In this document: positions 1-5,999 of the stretch, piece after piece | Numbering within the stretch: the first letter of the stretch is position 1 | Layout: each line of letters starts with the position of its first letter | Assembly (NCBI GenBank): GCA_016190535.1 | Contig: JACPQK010000149.1 | Span: 1 to 5,999, forward strand | Source of the DNA: Chloroflexota bacterium | Lineage (GTDB): Bacteria; Chloroflexota; Dehalococcoidia; JACPQK01 | Reading direction: 5' to 3' | Length of the DNA: 5,999 nucleotides | Notes under the pieces: model-generated | Databases searched by the model: none | What the model saw: only the letters and a program-made list of their open reading frames with translations | What the model was told of the DNA's origin: nothing | Made by a program: the position numbers and the translations under genes

Positions 1-12
1 AATCCTGGACAC
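1..12 (-). CDS. 5' end of a gene downstream of the kinase, probably a response regulator (partial)
   Basis: Reading the minus strand past the kinase stop codon TAA (15-13), the next codon is GTG (12-10), followed by TCC AGG ATT, giving Met-Ser-Arg-Ile before the window ends. A strong purine-rich ribosome-binding site lies nine bases upstream, inside the last codons of the kinase. Stop and start are directly adjacent, which is typical of translationally coupled two-component pairs. HisKA_3 kinases are very often followed by a NarL/LuxR-type response regulator, and such proteins often start with a short Met-Ser-x-Ile-like stretch before the receiver domain. Only four codons are visible, so the identity is inferred from context and the start itself could be fortuitous. 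Confidence 0.35.
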
Positions 13-1887
13 TTAGTGCCGCTCCTCTCCTGTCGGAATGGGGACTTCCACGGTAATCTGCGTGCCCTTCCCCTCTTCTGAATGGATGTCCATACGCCCG
101 CCTAGCAGGCGCGTGCGCTCCTGCATGCCCAACAGGCCGACACTCTGGCCAGAGGGACTAGGCCTAAATACGCTTGCAACATTGAAACCCTGACCATCAT
201 CAGCAACTACGATGCGGGCCACTGAATCGTAGAAGAACAGCCGGATATGGGCTTGCCGGGCGTGGGAGTGCTTGGCAACGTTGTTGATGGCCTCCTGAAC
301 AATGCGAAAGAGGGCAACCTCCAAATGCGCCGGCAGTCTCACTGCTGGCTGGTCCACTTCAACCGCCGTCTTCACACCTCGTTCCTGAAGGTGCGTCTCC
401 GCATACCAGCGGATGGCAGGGACCAAGCCAAGGTCCTCCAGCGCCGTGGGGCGAAGGTCCAGAATAAGGCGGCGCATCCCTTCCAACAAACGCCTGGCGA
501 TGCCTTGCGCCTCTTGTATCTGCTCAACAGTCTCTGGCAGCGCATCCCGGAGGCCATAACGTGCACGGTCAAGGGCAATGGACAGGGCACCAATAGTCTG
601 GGCTGTTTCGTCGTGGAGTTCTCGCGCCAGCCTGCGCCGTTCCTCCTCTTGAGCGGAGATGACCTTGCCGAGGACCTCGGTAAGACGGGCCGTCCGTTCC
701 TTGACCTGTACCTCCAGATCTTCCTTTGTACGGCTGATCTGCTGGTAGGCATCCCTCAACTGCTGGCGCATGGCATCCAGGCTTTCAGCCAACCTTCCTA
801 CCTCATCCTGCGCATTTACCTTAACAGGGCTCTCCAAGTCACCGCCAGCCATGCGTTGCGCCGCTGCGGTCAGTTGCTCTGTGGGCTTGACCACGTGTCG
901 GGTAGTGACCCAGGCCACCAAAAGCGTTGCCACAAAGCCCAGTATTGCTATCAGGAGAATCCTCTGGCGCAACTGCATGGGCACCGCCAGGGCCACATCT
1001 ATTGGCTGCTCCAAAATGACATAGAACGGGGAAGAGCCCAGCGGCACAACGGCCATGACGTGAGCTTCAAAGGTGTCGTCAGAAGAGGGGTTGTGCAGAA
1101 CAGCGGCAGCACCTCTCTGTACCACGAGATCTTGAATGAGCGGGAAATGGCGGCTTCTTTCTCCGGGCCTCTCATCTTCCCCAATCCCCAAGACGGTGAG
1201 TCCGCTCGCGTCCACCACCTCCATGTGGTACTTGGCCTCAAGCTTATCCGGTTGCGCCACTAAGGTCGTAATGTCTAGTGCTGTCCGCCAGTAAGCAGAT
1301 GGTATGTAGGGGGACAGGCTGTTGACCGAGACGGTGTGCACAGCGACCAGCGCCATAGCTGAACTCGCGGGGTCAGCCACTCGCGTCACTATCGTCCCAA
1401 AGTGAGTACCACCCGATATGGCACTCGCCTGGGGGAACACTACGAACTCGGTCTCATCTACCTTGGCCGCCCAGGAAATCACCTGGGCAACCTCCTCGCT
1501 CGAACCAATCTTGGGCTCGCCAGCTACAGCAGCTACCATACCCTCACCAGTAATGACCCAGACACCGGTGACTTGGAAGAAGGGAAATGGGTCGGTCTTA
1601 GAGAGATGGCTAAGCAAGCGATACGCTGTGGCCTCAAGGCGTTCTTTATCCGCCATGAAGAGCTCAGCGGATACCTCGTCCACATCCCTCGACACATGCA
1701 GGAAATCTCTCTCCAGGATACCCGCTGTGGTGTAGGCCGTAGTCAGGCGTTCCTCATATACCAGTTGCGTTGCCTCTCGGACCGAGCGGAACCCGACGAG
1801 GGCGAACCCGCCAAACATAATGACAAGCCCTACGGCTACGTAGAGCATGATGCGTTTCTGAATTCCCAGCCGCTTGAACCGCGTCAT
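13..1887 (-). CDS. Membrane-bound sensor histidine kinase, HAMP plus HisKA_3/HATPase_c (NarX/LiaS/DesK class)
   Basis: A 624-residue two-component sensor that should autophosphorylate on histidine and pass the phosphate to a response regulator. Order: short cytoplasmic N-terminus, membrane helix about 13-33, extracytoplasmic sensor about 34-308, second membrane helix about 309-327, HAMP about 328-381 (KP at 334-335, DEVGRL at 361-366), a coiled-coil linker about 381-412, HisKA_3 with RELHDETAQ at 422-430, then an ATPase domain with N box QEAINNVAKH (531-540), DDGQGF (563-568), GLLGM (584-588) and GKGT (606-609). H425 is the expected phosphorylated residue. D426 and Q430 form the family's DxxxQ motif, linked in NarX-type kinases to phosphatase activity, so it is probably bifunctional. 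The sensor looks like a double Cache (PAS-like) module: a segment near 221-294 with VVDASG fits a membrane-proximal lobe. Its ligand cannot be predicted. ATG at 1887 is the only start candidate near a GGGGGGA ribosome-binding site. It is divergent from the lipoprotein gene. No functional residue appears to be missing. Confidence 0.93.
   Translation of the reverse strand: MTRFKRLGIQKRIMLYVAVGLVIMFGGFALVGFRSVREATQLVYEERLTTAYTTAGILERDFLHVSRDVDEVSAELFMADKERLEATAYRLLSHLSKTDPFPFFQVTGVWVITGEGMVAAVAGEPKIGSSEEVAQVISWAAKVDETEFVVFPQASAISGGTHFGTIVTRVADPASSAMALVAVHTVSVNSLSPYIPSAYWRTALDITTLVAQPDKLEAKYHMEVVDASGLTVLGIGEDERPGERSRHFPLIQDLVVQRGAAAVLHNPSSDDTFEAHVMAVVPLGSSPFYVILEQPIDVALAVPMQLRQRILLIAILGFVATLLVAWVTTRHVVKPTEQLTAAAQRMAGGDLESPVKVNAQDEVGRLAESLDAMRQQLRDAYQQISRTKEDLEVQVKERTARLTEVLGKVISAQEEERRRLARELHDETAQTIGALSIALDRARYGLRDALPETVEQIQEAQGIARRLLEGMRRLILDLRPTALEDLGLVPAIRWYAETHLQERGVKTAVEVDQPAVRLPAHLEVALFRIVQEAINNVAKHSHARQAHIRLFFYDSVARIVVADDGQGFNVASVFRPSPSGQSVGLLGMQERTRLLGGRMDIHSEEGKGTQITVEVPIPTGEERH
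22..31 (-). promoter_or_regulatory. Shine-Dalgarno site for the gene downstream of the kinase
   Basis: The minus strand reads AGGAGAGGAG, a long match to the anti-Shine-Dalgarno sequence, ending nine bases before the GTG at 12. It lies inside the 3' end of the kinase gene. Its strength and spacing are the main reason to believe that a coupled gene begins at the window edge. The codons here encode Gly-Glu-Glu-Arg, so the purine run could partly reflect coding sequence. Confidence 0.5.
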
Positions 1888-1895
1888 TTTTGTGA

Positions 1896-1910
1896 GTCCC
1901 CCCGCGGGAC
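1896..1910 (-). promoter_or_regulatory. Kinase ribosome-binding site inside a small inverted repeat
   Basis: On the minus strand GTCCC-GCGGG-GGGAC can form a perfect five-base-pair stem with a five-base loop. The run GGGGGGA (1903-1897), nine bases before the kinase ATG, is the only Shine-Dalgarno candidate and lies in the loop and 3' arm. The repeat is seen directly; control of translation by it is inference. The stem is short, though all but one of its pairs are G-C. Confidence 0.4.
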
Positions 1911-1912
1911 TG

Positions 1913-1918
1913 ATTATA
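1913..1918 (-). promoter_or_regulatory. -10 element of the kinase promoter
   Basis: The minus strand reads GCTATAATCAG, a perfect TATAAT hexamer 25 bases upstream of the kinase ATG. This predicts a transcript start near 1906 and a leader of under 20 bases that still includes the ribosome-binding site. No good -35 hexamer is found at 16-18 bases' spacing (the region reads CAGCCTTCC), and there is no TGn extension, so an activator may be needed or the box may be coincidental. The hexamer is rare by chance in DNA this GC-rich. Confidence 0.55.
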
Positions 1919-2003
1919 GCTCACCGTAGCCTGGAAGGCTGCCTGGGCGTCCATACAGTCCACGCAACAGGATCCGGGGTGAGTGGCTTCCTTCACGCAT
2001 GGC

Positions 2004-2022
2004 CGGGCAGTGCCTTTGCCCG
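2004..2022. repeat. Inverted repeat in the divergent intergenic region
   Basis: CGGGCA at 2004-2009 and TGCCCG at 2017-2022 form a perfect six-base-pair inverted repeat around a seven-base spacer. It lies about 50-68 bases before the lipoprotein start and about 86 bases upstream of the kinase -10 box. It could be a regulator site or a hairpin. A loosely T-rich stretch (TTGTTTT, 2031-2037) follows nine bases later, too far for a good terminator, and no plus-strand gene ends here. Function unknown. Confidence 0.3.
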
Positions 2023-2058
2023 TCCCAGGCTTGTTTTCGAAGCACGGCTGGTTTAAGC

Positions 2059-2064
2059 TAGAAT
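2059..2064 (+). promoter_or_regulatory. -10 element of the lipoprotein gene, placed for a leaderless transcript
   Basis: GCTAGAAT contains TAGAAT, five of six matches to TATAAT, ending seven bases before the ATG at 2072. A transcript from this box would start at or next to the A of the ATG. No Shine-Dalgarno sequence is present between it and the start codon (bases 2065-2071 are ACCTGGT). A TTGTTT at 2031-2036 resembles a -35 box, but its 22-base spacer is too long. Leaderless initiation is the simplest reading, though unproven. Confidence 0.45.
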
Positions 2065-2071
2065 ACCTGGT

Positions 2072-2596
2072 ATGAGGACACATGCATTGCCAAGGCTAGC
2101 CCTTCTGGGGCTTTTTCTCCTGGCCGCTGGGCTTGCTTGCCGGCCCTCTGGGCCACCGCCCCTCCCCAAGGTGGGGCAGTGGGTCCGGGGGGAGAGCCTT
2201 GCCCTGCGGGTGCTGAACAAGGGGGCCAGCCCTACGGTGGTCTATTTCCAGGACAACCAGTACTGGCAGATATCGTCGCCCTCCGACCAGGAGTTCCTGC
2301 TGCTGGAGGTCGAAATATACCAGAACGAGGCCGGGGTCATGCAGCTTAACCCGCTGAGCCGGAGGATAGAGCTGTCCGATTCCCAGGGCAACAAGTACAC
2401 TCCCGCCTCCATTGTCGGCGGCACACGCCTGGATGCCCTGCCCCAGGGCTACTTCTTCGCTCCCATGTTTGTAGAGCCCGTGGCGCTCCCTCCCGGGAAC
2501 AGCATCAAGGGCTGGATAGCTTTTCTGGTCCCTAAGGGCGTGTCGCCCAAGGACTTCGTCTGGGATGAGATAGACCGCATCACCGTGAGGCTGTAG
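2072..2596 (+). CDS. Small secreted lipoprotein with a probable DUF4352/telokin-like domain, function unknown
   Basis: A 174-residue protein with a lipoprotein signal: basic residues R2 and R8, a hydrophobic stretch 9-22, and lipobox AAGLAC with C23 as the likely lipidated cysteine. A proline-rich linker follows (27-33, PPPLP region). Residues about 35-174 look like one beta-rich domain, with alternating hydrophobic strands such as EFLLLEVEIYQN (74-85), a polar DSQGNKY turn (103-109), and a late strand GWIAFLVPKG (147-156). This layout recalls the DUF4352 family, immunoglobulin-like telokin folds found in many Gram-positive and Chloroflexota lipoproteins. The family call rests on pattern only. 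It should sit on the outer face of the cytoplasmic membrane. The start is set by the signal peptide: ATG 2072 gives a complete one, although there is no ribosome-binding site. It is divergent from the kinase, and mfd follows 143 bases later with its own promoter candidate. Possible roles are cell-envelope scaffold or ligand binding; no catalytic motif is visible. Confidence 0.8.
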   Translation: MRTHALPRLALLGLFLLAAGLACRPSGPPPLPKVGQWVRGESLALRVLNKGASPTVVYFQDNQYWQISSPSDQEFLLLEVEIYQNEAGVMQLNPLSRRIELSDSQGNKYTPASIVGGTRLDALPQGYFFAPMFVEPVALPPGNSIKGWIAFLVPKGVSPKDFVWDEIDRITVRL

Positions 2597-2678
2597 CTTC
2601 TCCGTTCCCCTCTCGGGCCGCCTCTCCCGATCGTTCCTCAGTAGACCTGGCAGCTCCTCCAAGACCGATATGCTTCCG

Positions 2679-2687
2679 TGCTACAAT
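2679..2687 (+). promoter_or_regulatory. Extended -10 promoter of mfd
   Basis: TGCTACAAT combines the TGn extension with TACAAT (five of six consensus bases). It predicts a transcript start near 2694 and a leader of about 46 bases before the mfd ATG. No clear -35 box is seen, as is usual for extended -10 promoters. The leader contains a perfect small inverted repeat, AGCTA-CGGC-TAGCT (2705-2718), followed by CCTTTT. This is a weak hairpin without a clear role. Confidence 0.55.
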
Positions 2688-2730
2688 AGGGCGCAGGGCT
2701 AGTCAGCTACGGCTAGCTCCTTTTGGTGTT

Positions 2731-2735
2731 GGTGA
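2731..2735 (+). promoter_or_regulatory. mfd: Shine-Dalgarno site of mfd
   Basis: GGTGA lies four bases before the ATG at 2740, a slightly short but usable spacing. It helps fix the start: the frame stays open upstream for about 30 codons but has no ATG, GTG or TTG there. Confidence 0.5.
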
Positions 2736-2739
2736 AAAC

Positions 2740-5700
2740 ATGAATCTGGCAGGACTGCTGCCGCTCCTGTGGTACCTCCCAGAGTATGGCCAGCTCGTCC
2801 AGGAGCTCCGTCACCGGGCTTCCCGCGGGGCTAATGCCGGGCCATGTCAGGTCCAGGTGCCACCGGTGGCCTGGTCCCACGTGCTCGCTGGCTTCTACCG
2901 GGATTTGGGGCTGTCCCTGGTGGTGCTCACCTCTGGGGCAGAAGAGGCCAAGGACCTCCGGGACCAGCTAGAGGCCTGGTGTCCGCCAGGTACGCCTGTG
3001 TATCTCTTCCCGGAGCCCGATGCTCTCCCCTATGAACGCCTGCCTTGGGACGCCACCACACGTTTTCAGAGGCTGCGGGCACTGGCCACCCTGTGTGGCA
3101 CAGATGCCTCGCATCCCCCTGCCCTGGTGGTAGCCAGCGCCCACGCTGCTATGGCCAAGACCGTCCCCCTGTCCACCTTCAGGGAAGCCTCCCACAGACT
3201 GGAGGTGGGGATGAGAGCAAGCCCCCAGGCCTTGGTGGCCCGCTGGCTGGAAGCGGGCTACACCCCAGAGCATATGGTGGAGGTCCCAGGCACCTTCAGC
3301 CGACGGGGTGGCATTGTGGACGTATTCTCCCCTCACAGCGATTACCCTGTGCGCATCGAGTTCTTTGGCGAGCGCATCGAGAGCCTCCGTCTCTTCGACC
3401 CGGCCAGCCAGCGGTCCGTGTCTCCCGTGAGCCAGGCTAGCGTTGTGCCGGCGCGGGAGCTGGTGTTGCCCTCCGAGAAGTTGGAACGACTGGAGGGCAG
3501 TCCGGACGGGCTGGAGTTCTACATACCGCTCTACCATCAGGGGGCCTTCCTGGACTATCTCCCCTCGGCTTGCCTGCTGGTCATGGCTGACCCTGGCCGC
3601 TGGCGGGGTGAGGCCGAGGAGGCAGCAGCCAGGGCCGAGGAGCTGCGCCAGGAACAGGTGCGGCGGGGGGACGTCCCAGCGGACTTTCCCCACCCCTACT
3701 GGACCTGGCCTGAGGTCGCCCGCCCATGGGAGGGGCGAGCACTAGCCCTGGCGCTGGAGCCCTGGGAAAGCCGCCCGGAGACTCCGGCTCTGCACTTCGT
3801 GTCCCCACCGAGCTATGGAGGGCAGCTCCCCCTGGCCCTGGCTGAGGTGGCGGCCCGCCTTCAGAAACGGGAGAGGGTGGTGATCGTCTCCCATCAGGCG
3901 CAGCGCTTGGCGGAGCTGCTGAGGGAGGACCATAACATCTTCGCTAACCCCAGGGAGCAGGTGGGAGAGCCGCCGCCCGCTGGCTCCCTGACCCTGGTCC
4001 AGGGCGGCCTGCCCGGCGGCTTCGCAGCAGCCAGCGAGGGGCACCTGGTCCTGCTGTCGGACATGGAGGTCTTCGGCATACGAAAGCTGCGGCGCCAGGC
4101 CAGGAAGCACCCCGTTCGACAGCTCTCCCTGGCCGGGATCGCTCCCGGGGACTATCTGGTCCACGAGGACCACGGCATTGGCCGCTTCCTGGGCACCACT
4201 ACCTCGGATGTGTCCGGGGCAACCAGGGAGTATCTGGTCCTGGAGTACGCCCAGGGGGACAAGCTCTATGTGCCTACCGATCACCTGCAGCGGCTGGGCC
4301 CTTACCATGCCCTGGGGAATGAACCTCCGTCCCTCAGCCGCCTGGGCTCTGGGGAGTGGGCCCGGGCCAAGGAGAAGGCGGCCGAGGCCGCCGCCAAGGT
4401 GGCCCAAGACCTTACCGAACTCTATGCCCACCGGGAGGTGCTCCCAGGCACTTCTTTCTCCCCTGATAGCACCTGGCAGAGGGAGCTGGAGTCATCCTTT
4501 CCCTACGTGGAGACACCGGACCAACTCCGGGCAGTGCAGGAGGTCAAGGCCGATATGGAGGCCCCCCGGCCCATGGACCGCCTGGTGTGTGGGGATGTGG
4601 GCTACGGGAAGACGGAGGTAGCCCTGCGGGCAGCTTTCAAGGCGGTGTGCGACGGCTATCAGGTAGCGGTCCTGGTGCCTACCACTGTCTTGGCCCAGCA
4701 GCACTACGAGACTTTCCAGGAGAGATTGGCCCCCTTCCCGGTGCAGGTGAGAGCGCTCAGCCGCTTTCGCTCCCTCAAGGAGCAGCAGGAGGTGGTCGCG
4801 GGGCTGGCGGCAGGCTCTGTGGACATAGTCATCGGCACGCACCGCCTCCTTCAGAAGGACGTTGCCCTCAAGAGGCCGGGCCTGGTCATCATAGACGAGG
4901 AGCACCGCTTCGGTGTGCTCCACAAGGAGCGGCTGAAGCAGATGCGCCGGGAGGTCGACGTCCTCGCCCTCAGCGCTACCCCCATCCCCCGCACCCTGTA
5001 CATGTCCCTGGTATCCGTGCGGGATATGAGCACAATGGAAACCCCCCCGGAGGAAAGGCTGCCTATTAAGACCTACGTCTCCCCCTATAACGAGAGCCTG
5101 GTCCGAGAGGCCTTGTTGCGGGAGCTGGACCGCGGCGGACAGGTCTTCTTCGTCCATAACCGGGTACAGGACATTGAGCTGGTGTCCCGCCGCCTTCAGG
5201 ACCTGGTGCCGGAGGCCCGCCTGGTTATTGGCCACGGGCAGATGCCCGAGGAGGACCTGGAGGCGGCTATGATGGACTTCGCCTCGGGCAAGTCCGATGT
5301 CCTGGTGTGCACCACCATTATCGAGGCGGGGTTGGACCTGCCCAACGTCAATACCCTCATCATATATCCTGCGGACAAGCTGGGCCTGGCCCAGCTCTAC
5401 CAGCTTCGGGGGCGGGTGGGGCGTGGTCGCAATAAGGCCTACGCCTATCTCCTCTTCGACCAGTACCGCCCTATCACTGAGACGGCCCGGCGCCGACTGG
5501 GTACCATCCGCGATGCCACGGAGCTGGGGGCCGGGTTCCGCATCGCCATGAAGGACCTGGAGATCAGGGGGGCGGGCAACCTGCTGGGCACCGCTCAGCA
5601 TGGTCACATCGTAGCGGTAGGGTTCGACCTGTATTGCCGCCTGCTGGCCCAGGCCGTAGAGGAGCTGCGGGCCAGGCTCCGGGGCGAGCCACCGCCCCCG

Positions 5701-5999
5701 TTGCCAGCGCCCGGTGCCAGCGTGGACCTGCCCCTCACGGCTCACATACCCGAGGAGTACGTTCCCCATTTGCCTAGCCGCCTCCTCCTCTACCAGCGGC
5801 TGGCCCGCACCTCGGCTCCCGAGGATACGGAGGCCATCCGCCAGGAGTGGCTGGACCGCTTCGGGCCACTGCCTCAGGCAGTGGAGGACCTCCTCTACGT
5901 GGTCAGAGTGAAGGCGCTGGCCACCAGGGCGGGCCTCTCCTCGGTAGCCGCCGAGGGCGGACACATAGTCCTCCGGGCCCGCGATAGGCTCCGGGTGCC
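2740..5999 (+). CDS. mfd: Transcription-repair coupling factor Mfd (3' end cut by window edge)
   Basis: Mfd is a cytoplasmic ATP-driven DNA translocase that pushes or removes RNA polymerase stalled at lesions and recruits UvrA to start nucleotide excision repair. 1086 codons are visible; the family is usually near 1150, so about 60 residues are missing. Domains in order: UvrB-like N-terminal part (about 1-340), with LPYERLPWD in the [17 protein letters not shown] segment and [11 protein letters not shown] from 186; domain 3 about 352-448, ending DMEVFG; RNA-polymerase-interacting domain about 466-535, with [12 protein letters not shown] (472-483) and [11 protein letters not shown]; RecG-like helicase with Walker A GDVGYGKT (618-625), DEEH (719-722), SATPIPRT (745-752), VFFVHNR from 802, [10 protein letters not shown] (860-869) and QLRGRVGR (888-895); TRG motif [17 protein letters not shown] (934-950); C-terminal autoinhibitory domain from about 1000 (AHIPEEYVP). 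All motifs are intact in one uninterrupted frame. The Walker lysine sits at 624, close to its place in E. coli Mfd, so the N-terminus is full length. It has its own promoter candidate. Confidence 0.97.
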   Translation, partial: MNLAGLLPLLWYLPEYGQLVQELRHRASRGANAGPCQVQVPPVAWSHVLAGFYRDLGLSLVVLTSGAEEAKDLRDQLEAWCPPGTPVYLFPEPDALPYERLPWDATTRFQRLRALATLCGTDASHPPALVVASAHAAMAKTVPLSTFREASHRLEVGMRASPQALVARWLEAGYTPEHMVEVPGTFSRRGGIVDVFSPHSDYPVRIEFFGERIESLRLFDPASQRSVSPVSQASVVPARELVLPSEKLERLEGSPDGLEFYIPLYHQGAFLDYLPSACLLVMADPGRWRGEAEEAAARAEELRQEQVRRGDVPADFPHPYWTWPEVARPWEGRALALALEPWESRPETPALHFVSPPSYGGQLPLALAEVAARLQKRERVVIVSHQAQRLAELLREDHNIFANPREQVGEPPPAGSLTLVQGGLPGGFAAASEGHLVLLSDMEVFGIRKLRRQARKHPVRQLSLAGIAPGDYLVHEDHGIGRFLGTTTSDVSGATREYLVLEYAQGDKLYVPTDHLQRLGPYHALGNEPPSLSRLGSGEWARAKEKAAEAAAKVAQDLTELYAHREVLPGTSFSPDSTWQRELESSFPYVETPDQLRAVQEVKADMEAPRPMDRLVCGDVGYGKTEVALRAAFKAVCDGYQVAVLVPTTVLAQQHYETFQERLAPFPVQVRALSRFRSLKEQQEVVAGLAAGSVDIVIGTHRLLQKDVALKRPGLVIIDEEHRFGVLHKERLKQMRREVDVLALSATPIPRTLYMSLVSVRDMSTMETPPEERLPIKTYVSPYNESLVREALLRELDRGGQVFFVHNRVQDIELVSRRLQDLVPEARLVIGHGQMPEEDLEAAMMDFASGKSDVLVCTTIIEAGLDLPNVNTLIIYPADKLGLAQLYQLRGRVGRGRNKAYAYLLFDQYRPITETARRRLGTIRDATELGAGFRIAMKDLEIRGAGNLLGTAQHGHIVAVGFDLYCRLLAQAVEELRARLRGEPPPPLPAPGASVDLPLTAHIPEEYVPHLPSRLLLYQRLARTSAPEDTEAIRQEWLDRFGPLPQAVEDLLYVVRVKALATRAGLSSVAAEGGHIVLRARDRLRV

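Noticed and set aside
247..1263. Open frame of 338 codons on the plus strand opposite the kinase
   Set aside because: It is antisense to the HAMP, HisKA_3 and ATPase domains, which are clearly conserved. The translation shows no domain, and no ribosome-binding site or promoter supports it.
1900..2060. tRNA or small RNA gene in the divergent intergenic region
   Set aside because: TTTTCGAAGC at 2033-2042 faintly recalls a T-loop, but no acceptor stem, anticodon arm or CCA arrangement can be built around it.
2613..2630. Possible terminator after the lipoprotein gene (TCGGG, 8-base loop, CCCGA)
   Set aside because: The stem is only five base pairs, the loop is large, and no T run follows (TCGTTCCTC). 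It is too weak to call an intrinsic terminator.
2697..2716. Direct repeat GGCTAG twice, 14 bases apart, in the mfd leader
   Set aside because: Six-base copies are short enough to arise by chance and overlap the small inverted repeat already described. There is no further support for an operator.
2968..4431. Minus-strand open frames opposite the N-terminal half of mfd
   Set aside because: These are shadows of mfd coding sequence with low-complexity, Gly/Pro/Gln-rich products and no independent signals.
4492..5964. Open frame of 490 codons on the minus strand opposite mfd
   Set aside because: It lies fully antisense to conserved helicase motifs of mfd. Its translation is rich in His, Gln, Leu and Gly with no recognisable domain, as expected when a strongly GC-biased third codon position removes stops from the opposite strand.
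2740..5999. Frameshift or broken mfd, suggested by the lack of one closed frame
   Set aside because: Reading from 2740 gives one continuous frame of 1086 codons with every motif in register. It only lacks a stop because the window ends first.

Overview
The window is a GC-rich (roughly 60%) stretch of bacterial chromosome with three substantial genes and no sign of mobile DNA, CRISPR, rRNA or tRNA. The organism cannot be named from sequence alone. A high-GC chromosome with a NarX/LiaS-type sensor kinase, a small DUF4352-like lipoprotein and a canonical Mfd would fit a Chloroflexota (Dehalococcoidia-like) bacterium, but this is a low-confidence inference.

Layout. On the minus strand, 13-1887 encodes a membrane-bound sensor histidine kinase of the HisKA_3 (NarX/LiaS/DesK) class. 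Its stop codon is followed directly by a GTG with a strong Shine-Dalgarno sequence, so the first four codons of a co-transcribed gene, probably the cognate response regulator, seem to lie at the left edge. A 184-base divergent intergenic region (1888-2071) carries a perfect minus-strand TATAAT for the kinase, an inverted repeat, and a TAGAAT box very close to the plus-strand gene. At 2072-2596 (plus) lies a secreted lipoprotein of 174 residues with a probable DUF4352/telokin-like immunoglobulin fold. After a 143-base gap with an extended -10 promoter, mfd (transcription-repair coupling factor) starts at 2740 and runs off the right edge with 1086 codons visible. That frame is open throughout and all helicase motifs are intact.

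How the genes relate. They do not form one pathway. The kinase and its cut-off neighbour form a two-component unit that senses something outside the membrane. The lipoprotein is an envelope protein of unknown role. Mfd is a cytoplasmic DNA translocase that removes stalled RNA polymerase and recruits UvrA for repair. The lipoprotein and mfd point the same way, but each has its own promoter candidate.

I found no convincing undescribed system. The most useful second-look points are regulatory: a shared GCTANAAT -10 element before all three genes, a probable leaderless start for the lipoprotein, and a small hairpin covering the kinase ribosome-binding site.
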